64,000 nt of DNA from Pseudarthrobacter sp. NamE5 (GTDB taxonomy: Bacteria > Actinomycetota > Actinomycetes > Actinomycetales > Micrococcaceae), in assembly GCF_005796225.1 (NCBI RefSeq), contig NZ_VAHO01000013.1, positions 1 through 64,000 on the forward strand, in the 5' to 3' direction. The position numbers were made by a program, and so were the translations under genes. Below, piece after piece: positions 34,642 through 43,011 of the stretch. Numbering within the stretch: the stretch's first letter is position 1; every line of letters begins with the position of its first letter. Below the pieces are notes generated by a model that was given only the letters and a program-made list of their open reading frames with translations, was not told the origin of the DNA and made no database searches.

Positions 34642-37600
34642 ATGAAACCCGCTTTGAGAAGAATGCGGCAACTGGCAGCGGTATTGACCGTTGTTGCCCT
34701 GAGTACCACCCTGGCGGGTCCAACCGCCACGGCTGCCAATCCTAATCTGGTCACCAACGCCTCCTTCGAGGCCTTCGGTCCATCCGGGCCCACGTCATGG
34801 GGTACGTGGACGCCCTCCGGCACGGCCACCTACACCCAGGTTCCCGGTCGGGACGGCAGCGGCGCTGTCCAGATCGCCACCGGCACCACCACCAGCCGGG
34901 GCTTCCTCGTCCAGGACGCTACGGTGCCCGGAACGGCCAAGAAGCTCCGCCTGACGTTCTGGCAAAAGAAAGGGACTCTCACGGGCACCGGCAGGGCCGG
35001 CGTCCGTGTGACCTTCCCCGGCACGCCCACCCAGTTCCTGGGGACCGATGCCGCCGCCGCGTGGCGCCAGGTCACCGCGCACCTGGACGTCCCGGCAGGG
35101 GCCACCACGGTCCGCGTCGAGCCGATGGTGGATGGCATGCAGGGCTCAATGCAGCTCGATGACATCGACCTCTCCGTTTACGATGAAGCCTCAAACTTGG
35201 CCACTAACGGAGGCTTCGAGGCCTTTACCGGAATCAACCCGGACGCCTGGGGTCGCTGGAATGCGGCCGGAACAGGCACGGTCAGCACAACGGACGGCTA
35301 CACGGGGACCAACGCGCTGCGCATTAGCACCGACACCCCCTCCAGCCGGCTCGCGCTGACTCAGGACGTTACCCTCCCCCAGGGCGGGGGTACGTTCCAG
35401 GCAGAATTCTTCAGCCGGATCGCCTCCATCTCCGGCACCGGCAAGGTGGGCCTGCGGATCGACGTCCTCGACGGCGGCGGCTCCACCTTTATCGGGCGGA
35501 ACACCCCGACCTCGGGCTGGCAGAAATCTTCGGGCCTCTTCACGGTCCCGGCGGCCGCCACCAGAATCCGGCTGCACGCCTTCAACGACGCCGTCCAGGG
35601 AACCATGGACATCGACGAGATCCGGATCTCCCCCTCAACCGTCACCGCAGGGCTTTCCACGGCCACCACGGAGGCCGGTGATGTTGGCCTGAACTGGACC
35701 GTTGCTGCCCCCACAGGAACACCGGCAAGCTTCGCCATCCACCGCGGACCGGCCGGATCACCACTCACCGTTGACGCGTCCACCCTGATCCGCACCGTCC
35801 CGGCCAGCCTCCTGCAGGCCACCGACGTCGAATGGCTACCTTCCACCGAGTACAAGTACGTTGTGGTTGCCCGGGATGCCTCGGGCGCAGAAGTGGCCCG
35901 CACCAACGAAAGCAGGATCCTCTCCCCCGCCGCTGACACCACGGCTACGAGCTACCTCAGCGTCACCACGGACACGGCCGGCACCCACCTCGGCTGGCGG
36001 GCCGCCGGAAACGCTCCGCTGCCGCTGACGGCCGTCGCGGACACCGAACCCATCACTGCAGCCAACCTCGCCTCCACACGGGCAGCGGCCACGGACCTGA
36101 CCCGCTTCGGCGGGACATCCACCCAGGATGCAGCAAGCCATTTCGCTCTCGTTGATGCCAACGGCGCCATCCTGGCCACCGCTTCCCGGGCCGCATTGCC
36201 GCACCCCCGCATCGGCCTGAATACCGACGTGCTGGCCAAGATCAACCGCCTCATCAGTGCTCCCGGCACCCCGCAGGACGCGTGGAAGACCATCAAGGCA
36301 AGGGTCGACGGCGGCATGGCCACCTTCGGCTCGTCCACTGACCGGTACGCCCGCGAAGCCGCGTTCGTATACCAGGTCACCGGCGACTCCGGCTACGCCG
36401 CCAAGGCCTACGACGCCTTCGTCGCCTCCGCCAACGCAACCCCGTTCACCGCCAAGCAGGACCTGGACACCGCGAACCCCGTTTCGCAGCTGGCGCTCAC
36501 GTACGACTGGGCCTACAACGGCTGGACGGACGCCCAGCGGGCCTTCGCCGTCGAATACTTCGAACGCACGGCGGTCTTCTTCGAATTCGCAAAGCACCCG
36601 AACATCATCCTGCCGGACAAGGCCAGCAACTGGGTGGGCGTCGTACGGGGCGCTGAGCTTGCCCAGCACCTGGCAGTCCGCGGCGATGCCGGCTACGGCA
36701 TGCGGAACACCCGGATCGGCACCTTGGTGGACCAGCTCCGCCGGCACCTGGAAGCCGCCCATACCGAGCACGGCTGGTTCCAGGAAGGCCTGGAATATCT
36801 CGACTACACCCAGATGATGTCCATGCCCGGCATCCGCGGCAGCCTGGATGTCGGAATTGACGCCCTTAGGCAGGCATGGATGACGCCGGAGACCGCCAAC
36901 CTCCTGCTGCACACGGTTTCCCTGCGCCAGCCCAACAACCGCCTCCAGTGGGGTGTTGCCGCTGGGAACAACTCCACTGCCTGGCCGCTGTACCTGGGCC
37001 AGGCAAAACCCGGCGAACTCACCCCGATGATTGAGATCTTCGAAAGGGTCAACGGCCACCGCTCCGCCAGCCCGTTCTACTCCCCCGGCTTCATCACCCA
37101 GGGACTCATTGACTGGCCCGAGTCGATCCCGGCCGGGGAGGGCTACGACCCGGCCAAGGTGTACCCGGCAATCCTGGATGACGAGGCAGGGTCCTACTCC
37201 TTCCGCAACCGCATTGTTGACGCGGACGACGTCCTGGTCCAGCTGAACAACCGCAACCACTCCCACCTCGGCTGGGCAGGGGACGAAACGTTTGGGATCT
37301 CCATGATCAGCCACGATGCAAACTGGGCCACCCAGCCGGCAAAGTCCGTCACCGCGGCCAACAAGTACTCCCGGGTCCTGGTGGACAACAACCCGGGCCA
37401 GGCGGAGGGCAACGGCCGCACGCTGGCCTCACGGTCTTACGAGGGCCAGGGCGGCGGCTACGTTTCACTCGATGGCAGCGGCAACTTCCAGGTGGCCTCA
37501 GCCACCCGCGAAGCTGCAGTGGACCTGACCGACCACGGCGACGCAGATGCCCTGCTCGCGTTCCGAGACCGCTTCACCGACACCGCCAGCCACACCTGGG

Positions 37601-38454
37601 CTTGGCAACTGGCCCCCGAAGCCGGCGTCACGGTGGACTTCGAGACAATCGGCACGAACATCCAGTTCACCTTCCACAAGGGCGAATCCTGGCTCCGGGG
37701 ATGGCTGCAGAACGCAGAAGGGGCCACTGCCTCCTTCACCGACGGTTCCTTCCGGATCACCCGGACAGGCACCAGCGCCGAGTTCGACATCGTCCTGGCC
37801 GTGGGCAAGGGCACCTCAATCCCCACGGCCTCAACGCAAGGATCATCGGTCACCATGTCCGGGGCAACGATCGATATGGCGAACCTGGACGGATACCAGC
37901 CGGGCGCCGCGAAGAACCTTACGGCCCCGGCCCTTACGGGGGAGCCCGACGTCGGACGGACCCTCAGTGCCAGCCAGGGGACCTGGAACGAAACAGGGCT
38001 GACCTTCTCCTACCAGTGGCAGCGCAATGGCCAGGACATCCCCGGAGCCACCACTGCGGCCTACACCCTGGCCGCTGAGGACCAGGGCCAGGAGATCAGG
38101 GCTATTGTCACCGCAACAGGAGAAGACGGGCTCCGGACCCCGGCCGCGTCATCCCCGGCAACGGTCCGCTACGCAACAACGACCACGGCGACCGTGAAGC
38201 GCAAAACCGGTGTCTCCTGGCAGGAATACGACGTCTCCATCAGCGTCTCCTCTCCCGGTGGTAATCTCAGTGGCCCCGTCGTGGTCACTGCCGGAGAGTT
38301 CACGGCCACAGGAACCGTCGACAGCAACGGCATGGGGCTGGTGACCCTGCCCCCGCTTCCCAAGGGAACGTACTCGGTGGTGGCGACCTATCAGGGGAAC
38401 AGCACCACTTCCGTCTCACCGTCCACCTCGGACACGCTCCGGATCGCCGCCTAA
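34642..38454 (+). CDS. Secreted heparinase II/III-like polysaccharide lyase with carbohydrate-binding modules
   Basis: 1270 residues from ATG 34642 behind AGGAAG. Order: signal peptide ending TATAA (1-31); two related CBM-like beta-sandwich modules (about 33-175, NLVTNASFEAF; about 187-330, NLATNGGFEAF); an FnIII-like part; an (alpha/alpha) toroid (about 515-830) with KASNWVGVVRGAEL and HGWFQEGLEYLDY, as in heparinase II/III and alginate-lyase families; a beta-sandwich to about 1075; and two Ig-like domains (YQWQRNGQDIPGAT at about 1123, and a final one). The candidate active-site Asn, Tyr and His are in these motifs. The target polymer is unknown; it starts the operon side of the locus and ends in a strong terminator. 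Confidence 0.8.
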   Translation: MKPALRRMRQLAAVLTVVALSTTLAGPTATAANPNLVTNASFEAFGPSGPTSWGTWTPSGTATYTQVPGRDGSGAVQIATGTTTSRGFLVQDATVPGTAKKLRLTFWQKKGTLTGTGRAGVRVTFPGTPTQFLGTDAAAAWRQVTAHLDVPAGATTVRVEPMVDGMQGSMQLDDIDLSVYDEASNLATNGGFEAFTGINPDAWGRWNAAGTGTVSTTDGYTGTNALRISTDTPSSRLALTQDVTLPQGGGTFQAEFFSRIASISGTGKVGLRIDVLDGGGSTFIGRNTPTSGWQKSSGLFTVPAAATRIRLHAFNDAVQGTMDIDEIRISPSTVTAGLSTATTEAGDVGLNWTVAAPTGTPASFAIHRGPAGSPLTVDASTLIRTVPASLLQATDVEWLPSTEYKYVVVARDASGAEVARTNESRILSPAADTTATSYLSVTTDTAGTHLGWRAAGNAPLPLTAVADTEPITAANLASTRAAATDLTRFGGTSTQDAASHFALVDANGAILATASRAALPHPRIGLNTDVLAKINRLISAPGTPQDAWKTIKARVDGGMATFGSSTDRYAREAAFVYQVTGDSGYAAKAYDAFVASANATPFTAKQDLDTANPVSQLALTYDWAYNGWTDAQRAFAVEYFERTAVFFEFAKHPNIILPDKASNWVGVVRGAELAQHLAVRGDAGYGMRNTRIGTLVDQLRRHLEAAHTEHGWFQEGLEYLDYTQMMSMPGIRGSLDVGIDALRQAWMTPETANLLLHTVSLRQPNNRLQWGVAAGNNSTAWPLYLGQAKPGELTPMIEIFERVNGHRSASPFYSPGFITQGLIDWPESIPAGEGYDPAKVYPAILDDEAGSYSFRNRIVDADDVLVQLNNRNHSHLGWAGDETFGISMISHDANWATQPAKSVTAANKYSRVLVDNNPGQAEGNGRTLASRSYEGQGGGYVSLDGSGNFQVASATREAAVDLTDHGDADALLAFRDRFTDTASHTWAWQLAPEAGVTVDFETIGTNIQFTFHKGESWLRGWLQNAEGATASFTDGSFRITRTGTSAEFDIVLAVGKGTSIPTASTQGSSVTMSGATIDMANLDGYQPGAAKNLTAPALTGEPDVGRTLSASQGTWNETGLTFSYQWQRNGQDIPGATTAAYTLAAEDQGQEIRAIVTATGEDGLRTPAASSPATVRYATTTTATVKRKTGVSWQEYDVSISVSSPGGNLSGPVVVTAGEFTATGTVDSNGMGLVTLPPLPKGTYSVVATYQGNSTTSVSPSTSDTLRIAA

Positions 38455-38483
38455 CAACGACGACCAGCAGTACCTGCTTGCCC

Positions 38484-38524
38484 AAAAGAGGCGGGCCGGA
38501 TCAAGGATCCGGCCCGCCTCTTTT
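38484..38524 (+). terminator. Strong intrinsic terminator after the lyase gene
   Basis: A perfect 19-bp stem (38484-38502 with 38506-38524), 3-nt loop, starting AAAAGAGGCGGGCC and ending in CTCTTTT. It isolates the lyase transcript from the transporter operon. Confidence 0.92.
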
Positions 38525-38598
38525 CGTGTTCAAATGGGCCTGACTGAAGGCCGGCCGTCGCTTTACTTTTTCGTTTCTTTCGTTTGGCCAGGAAAACA

Positions 38599-38614
38599 GA
38601 TCGTTTTGTTCATC
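38599..38614. promoter_or_regulatory. Operator candidate upstream of the sugar-binding protein gene
   Basis: GATCGTTTTGTTCATC, complement GATGAACAAAACGATC; with one gap it aligns to the 34444-34460 element (GAT-x-AAC-x-AAAC-GATC). It lies just upstream of a TTGACT box (38620-38625), so a bound regulator would block the promoter. Confidence 0.55.
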
Positions 38615-38619
38615 TGCGC

Positions 38620-38648
38620 TTGACTGGACACGCGCGGTGTTTCAGCAT
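38620..38648 (+). promoter_or_regulatory. Promoter candidate of the transporter operon
   Basis: TTGACT at 38620-38625 followed after 17 bp by CAGCAT, a weak -10, about 40 bp upstream of the gene start. The -35 is good and the -10 poor, as expected of a regulated promoter. Confidence 0.4.
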
Positions 38649-38684
38649 TGTGAGTGGGGCCACATCTACTAGGAGTTAATCTTC

Positions 38685-39998
38685 ATGCCACGCAGTCGCA
38701 AACCAAGCATCGTCATTGCAGCGGGAATGCTCTCAGCAGCACTCCTCGCCGGCTGCTCGGGAACAGGAGCGGGTACCACCGCAGCACCTGCACCCACCGA
38801 GCAGGAGACGGTGGAAATCACCTTCTCGTCATGGTTGAAGGGTTCAAAGCAGGTCGTTGACGCATTCAACGCCGCCCAGGACGACGTCAACGTGACCTTC
38901 AACGAAGTCGCAAGCTCAAAGGACAACTACCCGCAGCTGACGAACCAGGTCAAGGCAGGAAACGCGCCGGACGTCATCACTGTCGAATACCCGCGCGTGG
39001 CCGAAATGGCCAGCCAGGGCGTCCTGAAGGACATCAGCAACGAAGCCGGCGACCTCGTCAAGGACAACTTCTCCGAATCCATCCAGTCCCTGGTGAACTT
39101 CGGCGGATCCACCTGGTCCGTCCCGCTGGACGCAGGCGTCCTGCAGATGTACTACCGCCCCGACCTCTTCGAGCAGTACGGCATCGCCGTGCCGAAGACC
39201 TGGGACGAATACAAGGCCGCAGCCGAGAAGGTCGCGGCAGCCGATCCGAACGTCCGCATCGGCGCCAGCGCCGTGGGCGACCCAGCCCTGTACGCAGCCC
39301 TCGCCTGGCAGAACGGCGCCAAGTGGGGAGCGCTGGACGGCGACTCCTGGAAGGTGGACATCGACACCGAGGAAACCAAGGAAGCGCTGAAGGTCCAGCA
39401 GGACCTCGTTGACGCCAAACTCCTCTGGACCGAGGACGCCCCGGTGCTGCAGCAGAAGCAGGCCGCCGGTCAGCTCCTCTCCGTCATCAGCGGCTCATGG
39501 TACGGCGCGGGCCTGCAGTCCACCTACGCCGACCAGGCCGGAAAGTGGCGCGTCGCCCCGGTGCCGGCACCGACCGCGGAGCCTGCTTCGGCGCTCTACG
39601 GAGGCTCGACCTTCGGAATCTCCGAGAACAGCACCAAAGCAGAAGCAGGCGTGAAGTTCATCGAATGGATGACCACCAACCCTGAAGGCATCAAGGCACG
39701 CATCGCCGGCGGCACTTCCACCGTCTTCCCCGTAAACGAGGAAGCCCGCAAGGCAGCCTCCGCCGCCTTCGCCCCTGACTTCTTCGGCGGCCAGAACATC
39801 TACGACATCGCCGCAGAGGGTCTGGCAGCAGTACCCGAAGGCTGGGTATGGGGACCGGGCACGGCCACCACCCTGGCCAAGCTCACTGATGAAAGCGCAA
39901 AGGTCAAGGCCGGAACCACCAAGCTCACCGACATCTTCGCCACCACCCAGGAAGCCACGGTCTCAGAGCTGAAGAACCGCGGAATCTCCGTCAAGTAA
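38685..39998 (+). CDS. Carbohydrate ABC transporter substrate-binding lipoprotein
   Basis: 437 residues behind AGGAG. Lipobox SAALLAGCSG puts the lipidated Cys at about 23. It is a family 1 (MalE-like) extracellular solute-binding protein: ITFSSWLKGSKQVVDAFNAA, then SKDNYPQLTNQVKAGNAPDVI and WSVPLDAGVLQMYYRPDLFE. It delivers an oligosaccharide to the two permeases that follow. No ATPase gene is in the operon, so a shared MsiK-like ATPase encoded elsewhere probably energises it, as is common in actinobacteria. Confidence 0.93.
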   Translation: MPRSRKPSIVIAAGMLSAALLAGCSGTGAGTTAAPAPTEQETVEITFSSWLKGSKQVVDAFNAAQDDVNVTFNEVASSKDNYPQLTNQVKAGNAPDVITVEYPRVAEMASQGVLKDISNEAGDLVKDNFSESIQSLVNFGGSTWSVPLDAGVLQMYYRPDLFEQYGIAVPKTWDEYKAAAEKVAAADPNVRIGASAVGDPALYAALAWQNGAKWGALDGDSWKVDIDTEETKEALKVQQDLVDAKLLWTEDAPVLQQKQAAGQLLSVISGSWYGAGLQSTYADQAGKWRVAPVPAPTAEPASALYGGSTFGISENSTKAEAGVKFIEWMTTNPEGIKARIAGGTSTVFPVNEEARKAASAAFAPDFFGGQNIYDIAAEGLAAVPEGWVWGPGTATTLAKLTDESAKVKAGTTKLTDIFATTQEATVSELKNRGISVK

Positions 39999-40005
39999 AG
40001 ACCCC

Positions 40006-40046
40006 TTGGTCAGCCCGCCGCCTTCCCCAGGCGGCGGGCTGGCCAA
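40006..40046 (+). promoter_or_regulatory. Hairpin between binding-protein and permease genes
   Basis: An 18-bp stem with one G-T pair (40006-40023 with 40029-40046), loop TCCCC, and no T-run after it. Such hairpins protect the upstream binding-protein mRNA and lower permease expression, giving the excess of binding protein that importers need. Confidence 0.7.
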
Positions 40047-40083
40047 GGCCCAACCCAGTGCCACCCATTCGAAGGGAAAAGTC

Positions 40084-41010
40084 ATGACAGGCGCCACCAC
40101 AACGGCCCGCTCCACCGTCATACGCCGTTCACGCCGCCGGTCAGGCAAACACGCTTTCTTGTTCCTGGCTCCGTTTTTCGTGCTGTTCCTGGCGTTCACC
40201 ATCGCACCAATCGTCTACTCCGGCTTCCTCAGCCTCTTCACCCAAAAATCCAGCGGACTGGGACTGGGCGGGACAGCGCGGGTCTTCAGCGGGCTGGCCA
40301 ACTACGCCCGGGCCCTCCAGGACCAGGCCTTCCTGGCAGGCTTTGTGAACATTGCCGTTTACTGCCTCTTTTACATTCCCGTCATGATCGGCCTGTCCCT
40401 GGTCGTTGCGCTTCTGCTGGACTCTGCCGCCGCACGCGCAAAATCCTTCTTCCGCCTGGCGTTCTACATGCCGAACATCGTCCCCGGCCTGATCGCCGCC
40501 GTCATCTGGGTCTACCTCTACACCCCCGGCGTGAGCCCACTGGTAGACGTTTTCGAAAGCACCGGCGCCGGCTGGGACATGGGTAGCCACCTGGCCGCCC
40601 TGCTCTCCCTGTCCAACATCACCATCTGGCTGCACACCGGCTACAACGTCATCCTCTTCTACGCTGCCCTGCAGGCCGTACCGCAGGAAGTCCTCGAGGC
40701 CGCCACCGTTGACGGCGCCGGACCCATCCGCACAGCCTTCGCCATCAAAGCCCGCATGATCATGGGCGCCGTGAGCGTCGCGACCCTGTTCACCGTCGTG
40801 GGCGCCATGCAGCTCTTCGCCGAACCACTGCTCCTGAAGAGCCGCGCAACATCCATCGACAGCACGTGGACCCCGAACATGTTCATCTACCAAACCGCTT
40901 TCGACAAGCACGACTTCGGCTACGCGGCAGCAACAGCCCTGATCTTTGCCGTCTTCATCGGAGCACTGTCCTGGGGCGTCACCAAATTCGGATCAAAGGT
41001 GGAATCATGA
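40084..41010 (+). CDS. Sugar ABC transporter permease (MalF-like)
   Basis: 308 residues from ATG 40084 behind GAAGGGAAAA; six transmembrane segments. The EAA loop reads PQEVLEAATVDGAGPIRTAF, the ATPase contact of carbohydrate uptake permeases. The N-terminus is basic and cytoplasmic (STVIRRSRRRSGKH). The stop overlaps the next permease start (ATGA). Confidence 0.92.
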   Translation: MTGATTTARSTVIRRSRRRSGKHAFLFLAPFFVLFLAFTIAPIVYSGFLSLFTQKSSGLGLGGTARVFSGLANYARALQDQAFLAGFVNIAVYCLFYIPVMIGLSLVVALLLDSAAARAKSFFRLAFYMPNIVPGLIAAVIWVYLYTPGVSPLVDVFESTGAGWDMGSHLAALLSLSNITIWLHTGYNVILFYAALQAVPQEVLEAATVDGAGPIRTAFAIKARMIMGAVSVATLFTVVGAMQLFAEPLLLKSRATSIDSTWTPNMFIYQTAFDKHDFGYAAATALIFAVFIGALSWGVTKFGSKVES

Positions 41011-41936
41011 GCCCCCTCACCACTCAACCGGCAACGACCGGAACCCCTGCCCTGCCCGCACCCCTGCCCCCGGCAGGGGCGCCCAAAAGGCGCCAGACCA
41101 GGAGCGGCTGGTCCTCCAAACTCGCCGTAAACATCATGCTGGGCCTGTTCTGCCTCTACACCCTGCTGCCGCTGACCTGGCTCATCGTCGCATCCACCAA
41201 GAACACCTCAGACCTCTACGGCACCTCCGGGTTCTCCTTCGCCGAGTTCAACCTCATCGAAAACCTCATCCAGCTGTTCACCTGGGAAAACGGGACCTTC
41301 CTGCGCTGGATGGCCAACACCGCCGCCTACGCCGGCCTCGGCGCCTGCGCCTCCGTCGCCGTCTCCTTCCTGGCCGGCCACGCCTTTGACAAATTCGACT
41401 TCCCCGGCAAGGAACGCTGGTTCGGTTTCGTCCTGGTCGGGGTCCTCGTGCCCGCAGCGGTGACCACCATGCCGCTGTACCTGCTCGCCTCCAACCTCGG
41501 CCTGGTCAACAACTTCTGGGGAGTCTTCCTGCCCCAGATCGCCAGCCCCTTCGGCGTCTACCTGGCCCGCATGTTCAGCGCCAGCTACGTACCCAAGGAA
41601 ATCATCGAGGCCGCACGACTGGACGGCGCCGGTGAATTCCGGGCCTTCCTCACCATCGCAGCGCCCCTGATGAAGCCCGGAATCGTCACCCTGTTCCTCA
41701 TGACCTTCAGCGCCATCTGGAACAACTTCTTCCTCCCCCTGGTCATGCTCAGCGACACCAACCTGTTCCCCGCAGCGCTGGGCATCTACTCCTGGCACGG
41801 CAGGACACTGGCCGATCCCGAATACGCCCAACTCGTCGTCACCGGTGCACTCGTCACCATCATCCCGGTCATCATCCTCTTCATCTCCCTGCAGAGGTTC
41901 TGGAAAGCCGGCATCGGATCAGGAGCCCTCAAATAG
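41007..41936 (+). CDS. Sugar ABC transporter permease (MalG-like)
   Basis: 309 residues from ATG 41007; six transmembrane segments after a Pro/Ala-rich cytoplasmic tail. The EAA loop is PKEIIEAARLDGAGEFRAFL. It pairs with the preceding permease to form the membrane channel. The next gene begins 50 bp downstream without a clear ribosome binding site. Confidence 0.92.
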   Translation: MSPLTTQPATTGTPALPAPLPPAGAPKRRQTRSGWSSKLAVNIMLGLFCLYTLLPLTWLIVASTKNTSDLYGTSGFSFAEFNLIENLIQLFTWENGTFLRWMANTAAYAGLGACASVAVSFLAGHAFDKFDFPGKERWFGFVLVGVLVPAAVTTMPLYLLASNLGLVNNFWGVFLPQIASPFGVYLARMFSASYVPKEIIEAARLDGAGEFRAFLTIAAPLMKPGIVTLFLMTFSAIWNNFFLPLVMLSDTNLFPAALGIYSWHGRTLADPEYAQLVVTGALVTIIPVIILFISLQRFWKAGIGSGALK

Positions 41937-41986
41937 CAACGGACCAGCACCTGCCCCAGGCGCGGCGGCCCAAAGCAGCGCTCGCC

Positions 41987-42949
41987 ATGGAAAACGACCT
42001 CCCGAATAGACTCTTCACGCCATCGGTGTTCGAAGACCTCAAAACCGTGGTGGACCTGCAACCGGACCTGCTCACCAAAGCCAACGCAGCGAACTACCCC
42101 CTGCAGGACATCGAACTCATCATCGGCTGCTGGGGCTGCCCCCAGCTCGACGAAGACATCCTGAACCGGATGCCCCACCTCAAAGCCGTCATCTACACAG
42201 CAGGCTCGGTCAAGGAGTTCGCCACCGACGAGGTGTTCAACCGCGGCATCACGGTCACCTCAGGCGCGGATACCAACGCCCTGCCGGTGGCCGAATACAC
42301 GCTGGCCATGATCCTCCTCTCCGGCAAGCGCGTCCTGGAACTGGCCCGGAGATATACGGAGAGCCGAAAATACCGCCCCTTCGAGGTGGAGCCTGCGCGC
42401 TGGGGCAACCACGGCCTCAAAGTCGGCATCGTCGGCGCCTCCCGCATCGGCCGAAGAGTGATCGACCTGCTCGCACCCTTTGACATCGACGTCGTCTTCT
42501 ACGACCCGTTCGTGCAGCACGGCATCCTCGATGCACGCCCCGCAAGCCTGGAACACCTGCTGCAAACCTGCGACGTCGTCACCCTGCACGCACCCGAGGT
42601 CCCCGAAACCTTCCACATAATCGACAAAGACGCGCTGTCCCTCATGCGCGATGGCGCCACGCTGATCAACACCGCCCGGGGATCCCTTGTGGACACCGCA
42701 GCACTGACAGCCGAGCTCGAGACCGGCCGGCTGCACGCCGTCATCGACGTCACCGACCCCGATCCGCTGCCGGAGGATGCCCCCCTCTTCGACGCCCCTA
42801 ACCTGGTGCTCACCCCGCACATCGCCGGGTCTCAGGGCAACGAGCTGCACAGGCTCGGGGAAGCCGCCTACCGCGAAGTCACCCGGTTCATCGCAGGCAG
42901 GCCCCTCCTGAACCAGGTCAAAGCAGAAGTCCTCTCCCACACCGCCTGA
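41987..42949 (+). CDS. D-isomer-specific 2-hydroxyacid dehydrogenase
   Basis: 320 residues from ATG 41987. The NAD motif appears as VGIVGASRIGRRVIDLL, substrate-binding Arg in NTARGSLVDTAAL, and catalytic His in LTPHIAGSQGNE. The usual DVxxxEPLP glutamate segment is DVTDPDPLPEDAP here. The codons just upstream (RRPKAALAM) look like the true family N-terminus, so the real start may lie inside the permease 3' end. It could reduce or oxidise a 2-keto sugar acid released from the polymer. Confidence 0.82.
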   Translation: MENDLPNRLFTPSVFEDLKTVVDLQPDLLTKANAANYPLQDIELIIGCWGCPQLDEDILNRMPHLKAVIYTAGSVKEFATDEVFNRGITVTSGADTNALPVAEYTLAMILLSGKRVLELARRYTESRKYRPFEVEPARWGNHGLKVGIVGASRIGRRVIDLLAPFDIDVVFYDPFVQHGILDARPASLEHLLQTCDVVTLHAPEVPETFHIIDKDALSLMRDGATLINTARGSLVDTAALTAELETGRLHAVIDVTDPDPLPEDAPLFDAPNLVLTPHIAGSQGNELHRLGEAAYREVTRFIAGRPLLNQVKAEVLSHTA

Positions 42950-43011
42950 GGCAAACCACGCCCAAGAATCAACGCGCAGTCAGCGCGTCCTGCAGTCGTA
43001 AGGAAATTTCG

